A stretch of DNA of 64,000 nucleotides from Intestinimonas massiliensis (ex Afouda et al. 2020). GTDB lineage: Bacteria; Bacillota; Clostridia; Oscillospirales; Oscillospiraceae. The notes under the pieces were generated by a model. That model was not told the DNA's origin, ran no database searches, and saw only the letters and a program-made list of their open reading frames with translations. Position numbers and translations under genes: made by a program. Where the stretch lies: NCBI RefSeq assembly GCF_900626285.1, contig NZ_LR131148.1:407877-471876 (forward strand), written 5' to 3'. Below are positions 42,988 to 50,207 of this stretch, in pieces (the first letter of the stretch is position 1; each line of letters opens with the position of its first letter).

Positions 42988-43254
42988 TTATTCCCGCCGC
43001 CTCTCCTGGCGGAGCAGGCCCCGTTCCACCAGAATGGTGTCCGCACCGAAGCGGCGCACGGAGGACCAGGGGAACAGAGTGTCCTCCCACCGCCCCAGCA
43101 GACCGAACAGCCGCAGACGGCCGGGCACGATCAGCTGGGTCACCTGTCCCGTCTCCAGATCCACCTCCACGTCACCCACAAAGCCGTACCGGCTGCCGTC
43201 AGCCACGTCGATGATCTCCTTATAGCGCAGTTCCGAAACCCGGCATCTCATCAT
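42988..43254 (-). CDS. YlmC/YmxH family PRC-barrel sporulation-type protein, 88 aa
   Basis: Small PRC-barrel protein: RVSELRYKEIIDVADGSRYG, FVGDVEVDLETGQVTQLIVP, LFPWSSVRRFGADTILVE. The family is conserved in spore formers but its role is unclear. Two ATG codons in tandem (43254, 43251) follow GGGAGG. It is divergent from the AEC gene and lies upstream of glmS on the same strand with its own spacing. Confidence 0.9.
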   Translation of the reverse strand: MMRCRVSELRYKEIIDVADGSRYGFVGDVEVDLETGQVTQLIVPGRLRLFGLLGRWEDTLFPWSSVRRFGADTILVERGLLRQERRRE

Positions 43255-43324
43255 GCAGCACCTCCCATATACTCTTTTTATATGCGCACAGTCCCAAAAT
43301 CAGACATTGGGACGGGCGCGCCTC

Positions 43325-43353
43325 TTGCGCGGATGAGAAGAAGCCGCTATAAT
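43325..43353 (+). promoter_or_regulatory. promoter of the AEC transporter gene
   Basis: TTGCGC at 43325-43330, 17-base spacer, TATAAT at 43348-43353, 30 bases before the start. Confidence 0.65.
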
Positions 43354-43382
43354 AAAGCGGTTAACGAAAAGGTAGGATAAGT

Positions 43383-44327
43383 ATGGATGATCTGATATAT
43401 TGTTTAAATGCCACCGTGCCCATCTTCTTGCTGATGGTGCTGGGGGCGGTGTTCCGTCGGATCGGTTTTTTTGATCAGATCCTGGCGGACAGGCTGAACT
43501 CCTTTGTATTTAAGGTCAGCCTGCCGGTGATGCTCTTTCGGGATCTGGTGGAATCGAATTTCTTCGCGGTGTGGGACCTGCCCTTTGTGCTGTTCTGCTT
43601 TCTGGTCAGTCTCCTCTCCATCTTCATCTCTGCGGCGATCAGCAAGGCCATCCGGAATCGCCCCATGCGAGGGGAGTTTGTCCAGGCCAGCTACCGCAGC
43701 AGCATCGCGCTTCTGGGCACTGCCTTTCTGGAGAATATCTACGGTACCGCGGGGGCGGCCAGCCTGGTGATTATTGGCGCGGTGCCGCTGTACAATGTGG
43801 CGGCGGTGATAGCCCTTTCCCTCACCAGCCCGGGCCAAAACGGTCTGGACCGGGCGGCGCTGAAGCGGGCGCTGAAGGGGATCGCCACCAACCCCATCCT
43901 GCTGGGCATAGTTGCCGGCCTGGTGTGGACCTTGCTGCGGATCCCGTTCCCGCCTATTTTGCAGAAAACGGTGAGCAGCGTATCCGCTACCGCCACGCCT
44001 CTGGGCCTGATGGCCCTGGGCGCCAGTTTCGACTGGAAAAAGGCCGCCGGCTGCTGGCGGCCGGCGGTGACGGCGACGGTACTGAAGCTGGTGGTATTTA
44101 CGGCCCTGTTCCTGCCGGCGGCGGCGGCCATGGGGGTCAGAGACGACAAGCTGGTGGCGGTCCTGGCCATGCTGGGCAGTCCCACCACCGTCAGCTGCTT
44201 CGTCATGTCCCGGGGCATGGGTCATGAGGGCACTTTGAGCGCCAGCACCGTGATGCTCACCACCTTTTTCAGCGCCTTTACCCTGACGCTGTGGCTCTAT
44301 CTGTTCCGCGTTATGGGCATGGTCTAG
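43383..44327 (+). CDS. AEC family (auxin efflux carrier-like) transporter, 314 aa
   Basis: Ten-helix carrier related to malate permeases and auxin carriers; about ten hydrophobic segments in two inverted halves are visible, with ATVPIFLLMVLGAVFRRIGF at the N-terminus. The substrate cannot be read from the sequence; bacterial relatives move malate or malonate. The ATG is behind AGGATAAG. Monocistronic between its promoter and a strong terminator. Confidence 0.9.
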   Translation: MDDLIYCLNATVPIFLLMVLGAVFRRIGFFDQILADRLNSFVFKVSLPVMLFRDLVESNFFAVWDLPFVLFCFLVSLLSIFISAAISKAIRNRPMRGEFVQASYRSSIALLGTAFLENIYGTAGAASLVIIGAVPLYNVAAVIALSLTSPGQNGLDRAALKRALKGIATNPILLGIVAGLVWTLLRIPFPPILQKTVSSVSATATPLGLMALGASFDWKKAAGCWRPAVTATVLKLVVFTALFLPAAAAMGVRDDKLVAVLAMLGSPTTVSCFVMSRGMGHEGTLSASTVMLTTFFSAFTLTLWLYLFRVMGMV

Positions 44328-44341
44328 TTCCGGTTTTCTCA

Positions 44342-44390
44342 AATACCGCCCTTTCCCACCTTTTTACAGGTCGGAAAGGGCGGTATTTTT
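44342..44390 (+). terminator. terminator after the AEC gene
   Basis: AATACCGCCCTTTCC / GGAAAGGGCGGTATT, 15 base pairs, followed by T6. Confidence 0.93.
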
Positions 44391-44491
44391 TATTTTTTCT
44401 GAAAAACAGGCATTCAAAAAACTTTTTGAAAAAGCTGCAACTATCTGTGTCTGAACTGTGTCTTACTATGTGAAAGGAGGTTATTCGCCGA

Positions 44492-45001
44492 ATGCAGCTG
44501 CAAAGAGAACACACCCAACTATCGGACGGAGAATTTTTAACACTGATCGAAGAAAAGGGCGGCTCGTTTTATCGAGTGGCTTATGGATATGTCCGCAACG
44601 CGGAGGATGCCAAGGATATCGTGCAGGAGGCGGTGTGCAGGGCCTACGTAGCCAAAGCCCACCTGAAGGACCGGGACAAATTTTACCCCTGGTTTTACCG
44701 GATCCTGACCCATACCGCCGCCAGCTTTCTGCGCAAGCACACCCGTGCCGTTGCATGGGACGAAGAACTTCTGGACACCCCGGTTATGGAAGAGGAGCGC
44801 TGGGGAGACGCCATCTGGGTCAAGGAATCCTTGGCCCAGGTGGATGGCAGGAGCCGCACGGTCATCATTTTAAAGGTATATGAAAATATGACCTTTGCGG
44901 AGATCGCGCAGATTCTCAGGAAATCGGAGAACAGCGTGAAGTCTCTGTATTACCGCGGTTTAAGATCGCTCAAGGAAAGGATGCTGGTCTATGGAGAGTA
45001 A
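44492..45001 (+). CDS. ECF-type RNA polymerase sigma factor, 169 aa
   Basis: Region 2 (YRVAYGYVRNAEDAKDIVQE, WFYRILTHTAASFLRKH) and region 4 (VYENMTFAEIAQILRKSENS, VKSLYYRGLRSLKERM) are present. Regions 1.1 and 3 are absent, as in ECF factors. AAAGGAGG lies 12 bases before the ATG. It overlaps the anti-sigma gene by 11 bases. The sequence just upstream (around 44440) has an AAC element and a GTC element that could be a self-recognised promoter, but the spacing is uncertain. Confidence 0.92.
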   Translation: MQLQREHTQLSDGEFLTLIEEKGGSFYRVAYGYVRNAEDAKDIVQEAVCRAYVAKAHLKDRDKFYPWFYRILTHTAASFLRKHTRAVAWDEELLDTPVMEEERWGDAIWVKESLAQVDGRSRTVIILKVYENMTFAEIAQILRKSENSVKSLYYRGLRSLKERMLVYGE

Positions 45002-46112
45002 TTGGAATGTGCAGGTGGACATTCCGGAAGATTTAGATGAAGTGATACGGCAGGGCATCTGCGACGGAAAGCAGGCGGCGGCCCGCCGAAGCCGTGCCAG
45101 ACGGGTAGTCATGCGCTCGGTCTGCTCAGTCGTGCTGGTATCCGCCCTGTTTGTGGGAGGAATCAACCTGTCGCCCGCCTTTGCCGCCGCCGTCCGGGAG
45201 CTGCCGGTGATCGGACAGCTGGTCCGGGCCTTTGGGGAGAACGAGCCTCTGGTCCAGGGCGGCAGCCAGGCAGAAGGGGGGACGGTGGCGCTCACCATGG
45301 AGCGGAGCGGAGAGACGGAGCAGATGCGGCTGGAGTTCTCCGGGACGGACGCCTCCCGGTATCAGGCGGAGTTTGCCTCCTATCCCAAGACGGTCACCAT
45401 CACCCTGCCCGGCACCGACGGCGTGACAATCCTCTCGGAGATCTCCAGGGCGCAGGATACCAGTCAGTACATCAAGTCGGTCTGCCAGCTGCCCACGACC
45501 GCCGGGGATACCACGGTGATCCAGCTGGAGCTGGAGAGCGATGCGGATGTGCAGATCCAGGAATACCGGGATCCCGGCAGTCTGGTGATCCGGCTGACGC
45601 CGGCGGAGATCCAGCTGGACACGGTGTATTCCGTGCGTACCCTGTCCTATGATGGGGAACATCTGGCGGAGATGGCCGGCCAATACAGGGACGGTTCCGT
45701 CCGAATCCTGCGGGATGAGATGGGCCTGTTCTTCCTGGAAACTGCCCAGTGCGCCACACAGGCGGAGGCTGAAGCTGCGGCTGCGAAAACCGGCCTGCTG
45801 GTGGAGCGGCGCACGGGCAACAACGTGCCCGCCTCTTTCCAGAGCATGGCGGACTATGAGAGCAGCCGGTTTTTGGACCAGTTCTATGGGGTGCTGCTCC
45901 ATGCCGACAAGGTGGAGACGGTGCTGGACTTCATGGATCAGCATTTCGCTCAGGCCAACAAGCAGGAGCAGGATGAGATGCTGCGGGGCCTGAGTGGTCT
46001 GCTGCAGGATCTTGACGACGACGAAGAAGAAGTGAACTGGCAGAAGGTGGAATCCTTCTACCAGATTGCTGGAGAACCGCTGCCGGACTTTGTGCAGCAG
46101 AATGTGAGGTAA
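44991..46112 (+). CDS. DUF4179-like membrane anti-sigma factor, 373 aa
   Basis: The N-terminal cytoplasmic segment (VDIPEDLDEVIRQGICDGKQ) would hold the sigma factor. One membrane helix follows (SVCSVVLVSALFVGGINL, about residues 45-65), then the AFAAAVRELPVIGQLVRAFG segment typical of DUF4179 proteins and a large outer sensor domain. The C-terminus is acidic. The start lies inside the sigma gene, so the pair is coupled. The signal it senses is unknown. Confidence 0.85.
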   Translation: MESNWNVQVDIPEDLDEVIRQGICDGKQAAARRSRARRVVMRSVCSVVLVSALFVGGINLSPAFAAAVRELPVIGQLVRAFGENEPLVQGGSQAEGGTVALTMERSGETEQMRLEFSGTDASRYQAEFASYPKTVTITLPGTDGVTILSEISRAQDTSQYIKSVCQLPTTAGDTTVIQLELESDADVQIQEYRDPGSLVIRLTPAEIQLDTVYSVRTLSYDGEHLAEMAGQYRDGSVRILRDEMGLFFLETAQCATQAEAEAAAAKTGLLVERRTGNNVPASFQSMADYESSRFLDQFYGVLLHADKVETVLDFMDQHFAQANKQEQDEMLRGLSGLLQDLDDDEEEVNWQKVESFYQIAGEPLPDFVQQNVR

Positions 46113-46117
46113 TGAAT

Positions 46118-46459
46118 ATGAAACGTACAATTTGCATGATGATGGCCCTGATGCTGATGGTTACTTCCCTGACGGCCTGCAGCCTGATGGGGGGCGGGAA
46201 GAAGAAGGATGAGCCCCAGAGCGCGCCCATGGAATCCACCGCTCAGGTGGAGGAAAAGATGGTGAGCGGGGTCATCAACAAGATCGACAACTATCTGGTG
46301 CTGCTGACCGATGACGGCGAGTATCATGTCATGGACTTCGGCGAAGGTGTCACCCTGGATGACTATGCTGAGGGCGACAAGGTGGACGTGACCTACACCG
46401 GCCAGCTGGATGCGGAGGGCACCAACCCTGTCATCGTGTCCATCACCAAAGCAGAATAA
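46118..46459 (+). CDS. small lipoprotein, 113 aa
   Basis: A signal peptide with lipobox VTSLTAC places the lipid Cys near residue 21. It is followed by a Lys/Gly linker and a beta-rich domain (GVINKIDNYLVLLTDDGEYH, YAEGDKVDVTYTGQ) that looks like a small OB- or SH3-like barrel. ATG at 46118 has GTGAGG at correct distance; the ATG at 46112 overlaps the stop and is too close. Third gene of the sigma/anti-sigma unit. Function unknown. Confidence 0.8.
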   Translation: MKRTICMMMALMLMVTSLTACSLMGGGKKKDEPQSAPMESTAQVEEKMVSGVINKIDNYLVLLTDDGEYHVMDFGEGVTLDDYAEGDKVDVTYTGQLDAEGTNPVIVSITKAE

Positions 46460-46505
46460 GGAAAAGCAGCGGGCCCGCCGGCAATACCGGCGGGCCCGCT
46501 TTTTT
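46460..46505 (+). terminator. terminator after the lipoprotein gene
   Basis: AGCGGGCCCGCCGG / CCGGCGGGCCCGCT with a five-base loop and T6. Confidence 0.93.
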
Positions 46506-46519
46506 CTGTCTCAAAGCCC

Positions 46520-46548
46520 TTGACAAAGCGGGCTGGCGGGTATATACT
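46520..46548 (+). promoter_or_regulatory. promoter of the arsR-permease-thioredoxin operon
   Basis: TTGACA at 46520-46525, 17-base spacer, TATACT at 46543-46548, directly upstream of an ArsR-type operator. Confidence 0.8.
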
Positions 46549-46553
46549 TCGAT

Positions 46554-46573
46554 ACATCAAAAATATTTGATGT
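46554..46573 (+). promoter_or_regulatory. ArsR-type operator 1
   Basis: Inverted repeat ACATCAAA-AATA-TTTGATGT just after the -10 box and before the arsR start. It matches operator 2 at 46905-46920 and so is a likely autoregulatory site. Confidence 0.75.
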
Positions 46574-46584
46574 GAGGTGACCCC

Positions 46585-46878
46585 ATGGGGACCTATCAGG
46601 AGGACGCGCGGGTGTTCAAGGCTCTGTGCGATCCCAAGCGCCTGGCCATCCTGGAACGGCTGCGCACCGGAGAGACGTGCGCCTGTAAGCTGCAGGAGCC
46701 GCTGGACCTGACCCAGTCCGGCCTGTCCTACCACATGAAGATCTTGTGTGAGTCGGGGCTGGTGGTCAGCCGCCAGGAGGGGAAGTGGACCCACTACCGG
46801 CTGAGTGCATCGGGCCGGGAGCGGGCGGTCAGGCTGCTGCTGGAGCTCACCACGCCCAATACGGAGGGGCCGCTGTGA
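46585..46878 (+). CDS. ArsR family metalloregulator, 97 aa
   Basis: Short winged-helix repressor: FKALCDPKRLAILERLRTGE and the recognition region LDLTQSGLSYHMKILCESGL. Cys residues in GETCACKLQEP (an ELCVCDL-like box) suit binding of arsenite, antimonite or a soft metal in helix 3. The ATG follows GTGAGGTG within the operator-promoter region. First of three genes with the permease and the thioredoxin-like protein. Confidence 0.92.
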   Translation: MGTYQEDARVFKALCDPKRLAILERLRTGETCACKLQEPLDLTQSGLSYHMKILCESGLVVSRQEGKWTHYRLSASGRERAVRLLLELTTPNTEGPL

Positions 46879-46904
46879 CCGGCGGCCTTTCTTACGGACA
46901 AAAC

Positions 46905-46920
46905 ATCAAAAATTTTTGAT
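46905..46920 (+). promoter_or_regulatory. ArsR-type operator 2
   Basis: Perfect palindrome ATCAAAAATTTTTGAT between arsR and the permease gene, with the same ATCAAA/TTTGAT arms as operator 1. A second entry point for repression of the efflux part is likely. Confidence 0.7.
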
Positions 46921-46946
46921 CTATTCTTTTGACGAGGTGGTTGCGT

Positions 46947-47948
46947 GTGGCATTGTGGGATCTGATCCAGAACCAGATTCTGGGGATGAGTTGGCTCAAT
47001 GATCTGATCGGCGGCGGTCTGGCTGCTTTGGGGGTGGACCTGGACAGCCGGATAGGGGGGAGCCTGAACTTTTTCCTCTATGACGTGATCAAAATTACCA
47101 TTCTGCTGTGTGTGCTGATCTTTCTGGTGTCCTACATCCAGAGCTATTTTCCCCCCGAGCGCAGCAGACGGATCCTGGGGCGGTTCCGGGGGATCTGGGC
47201 CAGCGTGGTGTCGGCCCTGCTGGGGACGGTGACGCCCTTCTGCTCCTGCTCCTCCATTCCGCTGTTTATCGGCTTCAGCAGCGCGGGGCTGCCCCTGGGC
47301 GTGACATTTTCCTTCCTGATCTCCTCGCCCATGGTGGACCTGGGCAGCCTGGTGCTGCTGATGAGCGTGTTCGGCGCCAAGGTGGCGGTGCTCTATGTGC
47401 TGGTGGGGCTTGTGGTTGCGGTGGCCGGAGGCGTGATCATCCAGCGGCTCCGCATGGAGCGGTACGTGGAGGACTTTGTATTTTCGGCGGGGAAGCTGGA
47501 TGCCGCCTCGGACAGCCTGACGCCCCGGGAGCGGGCCGCCTATGCCGCGGAGCAGATGACCGGCACCTTCCGGAAAGTGTTTCCCTACATCCTGGTCGGA
47601 GTGGGCATCGGCGCCATCATTCACAACTGGATCCCGGAGGGATGGATCCAGACCGTGCTGGGCAGCGGGAATCCCCTGGGCGTGGTACTGGCGGTGGCGG
47701 TAGGTATCCCCATGTATGCCGACATTTTTGGGACCATCCCCGTGGCGGAGGCGCTGTTGTCCAAGGGAGCCCAGCTGGGGACCGTGCTGGCCTTCATGAT
47801 GGCGGTCACCACCCTGTCCCTGCCCTCCCTCATTATGCTGCGCCGTGCCATCAAGCCCAGGCTGCTGGCGCTGTTCGTGGGTATCTGTACCGTGGGCATC
47901 ATTCTGGTGGGCTATCTGTTCAATTTGCTGGCACTGTTTATCATTTGA
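46947..47948 (+). CDS. SO_0444/ArsP-type efflux permease, 333 aa
   Basis: Membrane permease of the DUF318 class. The conserved TPFCSCSSIPLFIGF motif is in the first half, with a second matching half after a central loop (VGIPMYADIFGTIPVAEAL). About eight to ten membrane helices. GTG at 46947 is six bases after GAGGTGG; TTG codons further upstream are less well placed. Relatives export organoarsenicals or copper/zinc. The ArsR repressor and thioredoxin neighbours favour a thiol-reactive substrate. Confidence 0.9.
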   Translation: MALWDLIQNQILGMSWLNDLIGGGLAALGVDLDSRIGGSLNFFLYDVIKITILLCVLIFLVSYIQSYFPPERSRRILGRFRGIWASVVSALLGTVTPFCSCSSIPLFIGFSSAGLPLGVTFSFLISSPMVDLGSLVLLMSVFGAKVAVLYVLVGLVVAVAGGVIIQRLRMERYVEDFVFSAGKLDAASDSLTPRERAAYAAEQMTGTFRKVFPYILVGVGIGAIIHNWIPEGWIQTVLGSGNPLGVVLAVAVGIPMYADIFGTIPVAEALLSKGAQLGTVLAFMMAVTTLSLPSLIMLRRAIKPRLLALFVGICTVGIILVGYLFNLLALFII

Positions 47949-47966
47949 ATTTAGGAGCTGATAGAA

Positions 47967-48281
47967 ATGGGACTGTTCGGAAAGAAAAAGACCTGCTGCT
48001 GCGGTGGCTGCGGAGGCCAGACGGAAGCGCGGGAGGAGGCGTACAGAGTGAAAGTGCTGGGCTCCGGCTGCGCCAAATGCAACGAGCTGGAGGAGGCCGC
48101 CCGGGCGGCTCTGGCCGAGCTTGGTCAGGAGCCCGCGGTGGGCCACGTGACCGATCCCGCCCGGATCGCGGCCTACGGCGTCATGACGACCCCTGCGCTG
48201 GTCATCGACGGGCGGGTGGTGTCCTATGGCCGTGTGCTGAAAAAGGATGAGGTGAAGGCGCTGCTTCAGAGCGCCCAATGA
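47967..48281 (+). CDS. thioredoxin-like disulfide protein, 104 aa
   Basis: A small thioredoxin-fold protein of the MTH895/TM0996 type, with redox motif GSGCAKC (Cys35 and Cys38) and cis-Pro in VMTTPALVIDG. An N-terminal extension carries CCCGGC (Cys10, 11, 12, 15), an extra thiol cluster that could bind metal. ATG behind AGGAGC. Last gene of the ArsR operon; the usual partner of this permease family. Confidence 0.9.
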   Translation: MGLFGKKKTCCCGGCGGQTEAREEAYRVKVLGSGCAKCNELEEAARAALAELGQEPAVGHVTDPARIAAYGVMTTPALVIDGRVVSYGRVLKKDEVKALLQSAQ

Positions 48282-48285
48282 TCGA

Positions 48286-48322
48286 ACATACCCGGCGGGT
48301 TGGTCCGCCGGGTATTTTTTAT
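48286..48322 (+). terminator. terminator of the arsR operon
   Basis: TACCCGGCGG / CCGCCGGGTA with T6 on the plus strand. Confidence 0.9.
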
Positions 48323-48487
48323 GTGGTACCTGGACAAAAGCCGGGCTGTGTCAAAAATTTTGCCACTTTCAGGGTTTTGTCTATACAGTTTTCACGCATT
48401 ATAGCTTTTCCCGGAGGTGAAGAAAGGGTACAATGAAAAAGAACCTCTTGTCCAATGCCTGATCTGTTATTTCAAAGGAGGAACCCT

Positions 48488-49357
48488 ATGGATCCCATCT
48501 CCGTTCTGGTGTCCCTGAACGCCAACTATCTCCCGCAGCTGCATGTGCTGCTGACCTCCATCTACTGCAACAATCCCGGAGAAAAGATTGATCTGTATCT
48601 TCTGCACAGCGGCATGGAGCCGGCCCAGCTGGAGCAGGTGGCCCGCCGGTGTGAGACCTACGGATACGCGCTGTTTCCCATCTCTGTAGACCGGGAGCAA
48701 TTTGCGGATGCGCCGGTGTCCAAGCGCTACCCGCCGGAGATGTATTACCGCCTCCTGTCCAGCCGGATGCTTCCGGACGGGGTAGAGCGGATCCTCTATC
48801 TGGACCCCGACGTCCTTGTGCTCAACCCGCTCCGGCCTCTGTGGGAGCTGGATTTGGGCGGCAAGGCGCTGGCTGCCGCCGCCCATACGGGCAAGACGGA
48901 GCTGGCCAACAACGTAAACCGTCTGCGGCTGGGGACGGCTCACGATTACTATAATTCGGGCGTACTCCTGATGGATGTGGCCGCCTGCCGAAAGCTTATG
49001 GTGCCGGAGGAGATCTTCCAGTACGTCTCCAGACACGCCAAGGAGCTGCTGCTCCCCGACCAGGACATTCTCAACGCCCTTTACGGCAGCCAGATCTACC
49101 CGCTGGACGACGCCGTCTGGAACTATGATGCCCGCAACTACAACACCTACCTGGTGTCCAGCTCCGGGCAGCGCAATCTGCGCTGGGTGATGAGCCATAC
49201 GGCGGTTCTGCATTTCTGCGGCAAGGCGAAGCCATGGAAACCGGGCTACATTTACCGCTTCGGAGTGCTTTATCTGCATTATGCTCAGATTACCGACCGG
49301 CTCCAGCCCCGGCCGGTGCCCATGGTACAGGCCGGAGAAACGGTTGCTTTGGACTAA
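48488..49357 (+). CDS. family 8 glycosyltransferase, 289 aa
   Basis: Retaining GT-A transferase of the LgtC type. The metal site is in ILYLDPDVLVLNPL (DxD). Other motifs are YYNSGVLLMDVAACR, LLPDQDILNALYG and a late HFCGKAKPW with the conserved His. The length is normal. AAAGGAGG precedes the ATG at 48488. It stands alone, so it may decorate a wall polymer or lipid; the acceptor is unknown. Confidence 0.93.
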   Translation: MDPISVLVSLNANYLPQLHVLLTSIYCNNPGEKIDLYLLHSGMEPAQLEQVARRCETYGYALFPISVDREQFADAPVSKRYPPEMYYRLLSSRMLPDGVERILYLDPDVLVLNPLRPLWELDLGGKALAAAAHTGKTELANNVNRLRLGTAHDYYNSGVLLMDVAACRKLMVPEEIFQYVSRHAKELLLPDQDILNALYGSQIYPLDDAVWNYDARNYNTYLVSSSGQRNLRWVMSHTAVLHFCGKAKPWKPGYIYRFGVLYLHYAQITDRLQPRPVPMVQAGETVALD

Positions 49358-49399
49358 AAGGCTGACTGCTCACAGGGGATCCTGTCCTGCTCTGTGACA

Positions 49400-49647
49400 G
49401 GGGGATCGGGCGGCAGGGAGCACCCGCCGCCACCACCCCGGCCGGGATGTCGTGGGTGACCACACTGCCAGCTCCGATGACGGAGCCTTTCCCGATGGTG
49501 ACGCCGCCGCAGACCACTGCGTTTGCGCCGATCCATACATCCTCTATGGACCGGTGAGGTGTCCAGGATCACACAGTTATAGTTGATCACCGCAAGGCCG
49601 TAGGTATGGATGTTGAACCATATACCATGTTTGATGGGAATTTTCAC
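49400..49647 (-). pseudogene. remnant of a maltose/galactoside-type O-acetyltransferase
   Basis: The first frame gives FNIHTYGLAVINYNCVILDT, the second gives EDVWIGANAVVCGGVTIG and GSVIGAGSVVTHDIPAGVVA. These are consecutive parts of the left-handed beta-helix of sugar O-acetyltransferases, separated by a frameshift near 49555. The N-terminal third is missing and the end is degraded. It has no usable start in the correct frame. Confidence 0.75.
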
Positions 49648-49671
49648 CTTCGCTTTTTTTCCGCAGTCGGG

Positions 49672-49721
49672 TTGACAGAGATAGTTGGTTGATGTATCAT
49701 CTAGTTTGTTGATCCATCAAC
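49672..49721 (+). promoter_or_regulatory. promoter and MarR-type operator of the marR-MFS unit
   Basis: TTGACA at 49672-49677, 17-base spacer, TATCAT at 49695-49700. The inverted repeat GTTGAT-CC-ATCAAC lies at 49708-49721, and another GTTGAT half-site overlaps the spacer (49688-49693). The arrangement suits autorepression. Confidence 0.75.
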
Positions 49722-49739
49722 TAATTGGAGGCGAGAACC

Positions 49740-50204
49740 ATGGACATTACCCGGCGGAAGATCACGAAAATTGCCCGGGAGGTGGGGAAATTCACGGTGC
49801 GGACGCTGAAGGCGGATGGGATCGGTACCTCGGAGTTTGACTTTATCCATGCCGTCCGCAAGAATCCCGGCATCACCCAGGCGGGGGTGTGCAGGATCCT
49901 GGGGATCGACAAGGCGGCGGTGGCCCGGCAGGCGGTCCGGCTGGAGGAGAAGGGCTATCTGGTCCGCAAACCCAATCCGGCGGACGGGCGCAGCCAGCTG
50001 CTGTATGCCACCGAGCAGGCCCAACAGCTGAAGAACTCCAAAGCCCATGTGGAGACGCTGTTTTACGAGTGGCTGACCGAACCGCTGACCGGGGAGGAGC
50101 GGGAGGAGTTTGCCCGGCTGCTGGACATTCTGTATCAGCGCTGCAAGGCGGAGAGCAAGGCGGGTTTCCCGCAGATGCAGGCGAAAGTGCGGGAGGCGGA
50201 ATAA
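49740..50204 (+). CDS. MarR family regulator, 154 aa
   Basis: Winged-helix repressor: NPGITQAGVCRILGIDKAAV is the recognition part and KPNPADGRSQLLYAT the wing. ATG (MDITRRKIT) follows GGAGGCG; a start five codons upstream is unlikely. It lies three bases before the MFS gene, with a promoter-operator upstream that it probably controls. Confidence 0.9.
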   Translation: MDITRRKITKIAREVGKFTVRTLKADGIGTSEFDFIHAVRKNPGITQAGVCRILGIDKAAVARQAVRLEEKGYLVRKPNPADGRSQLLYATEQAQQLKNSKAHVETLFYEWLTEPLTGEEREEFARLLDILYQRCKAESKAGFPQMQAKVREAE

Positions 50205-50207
50205 GAA

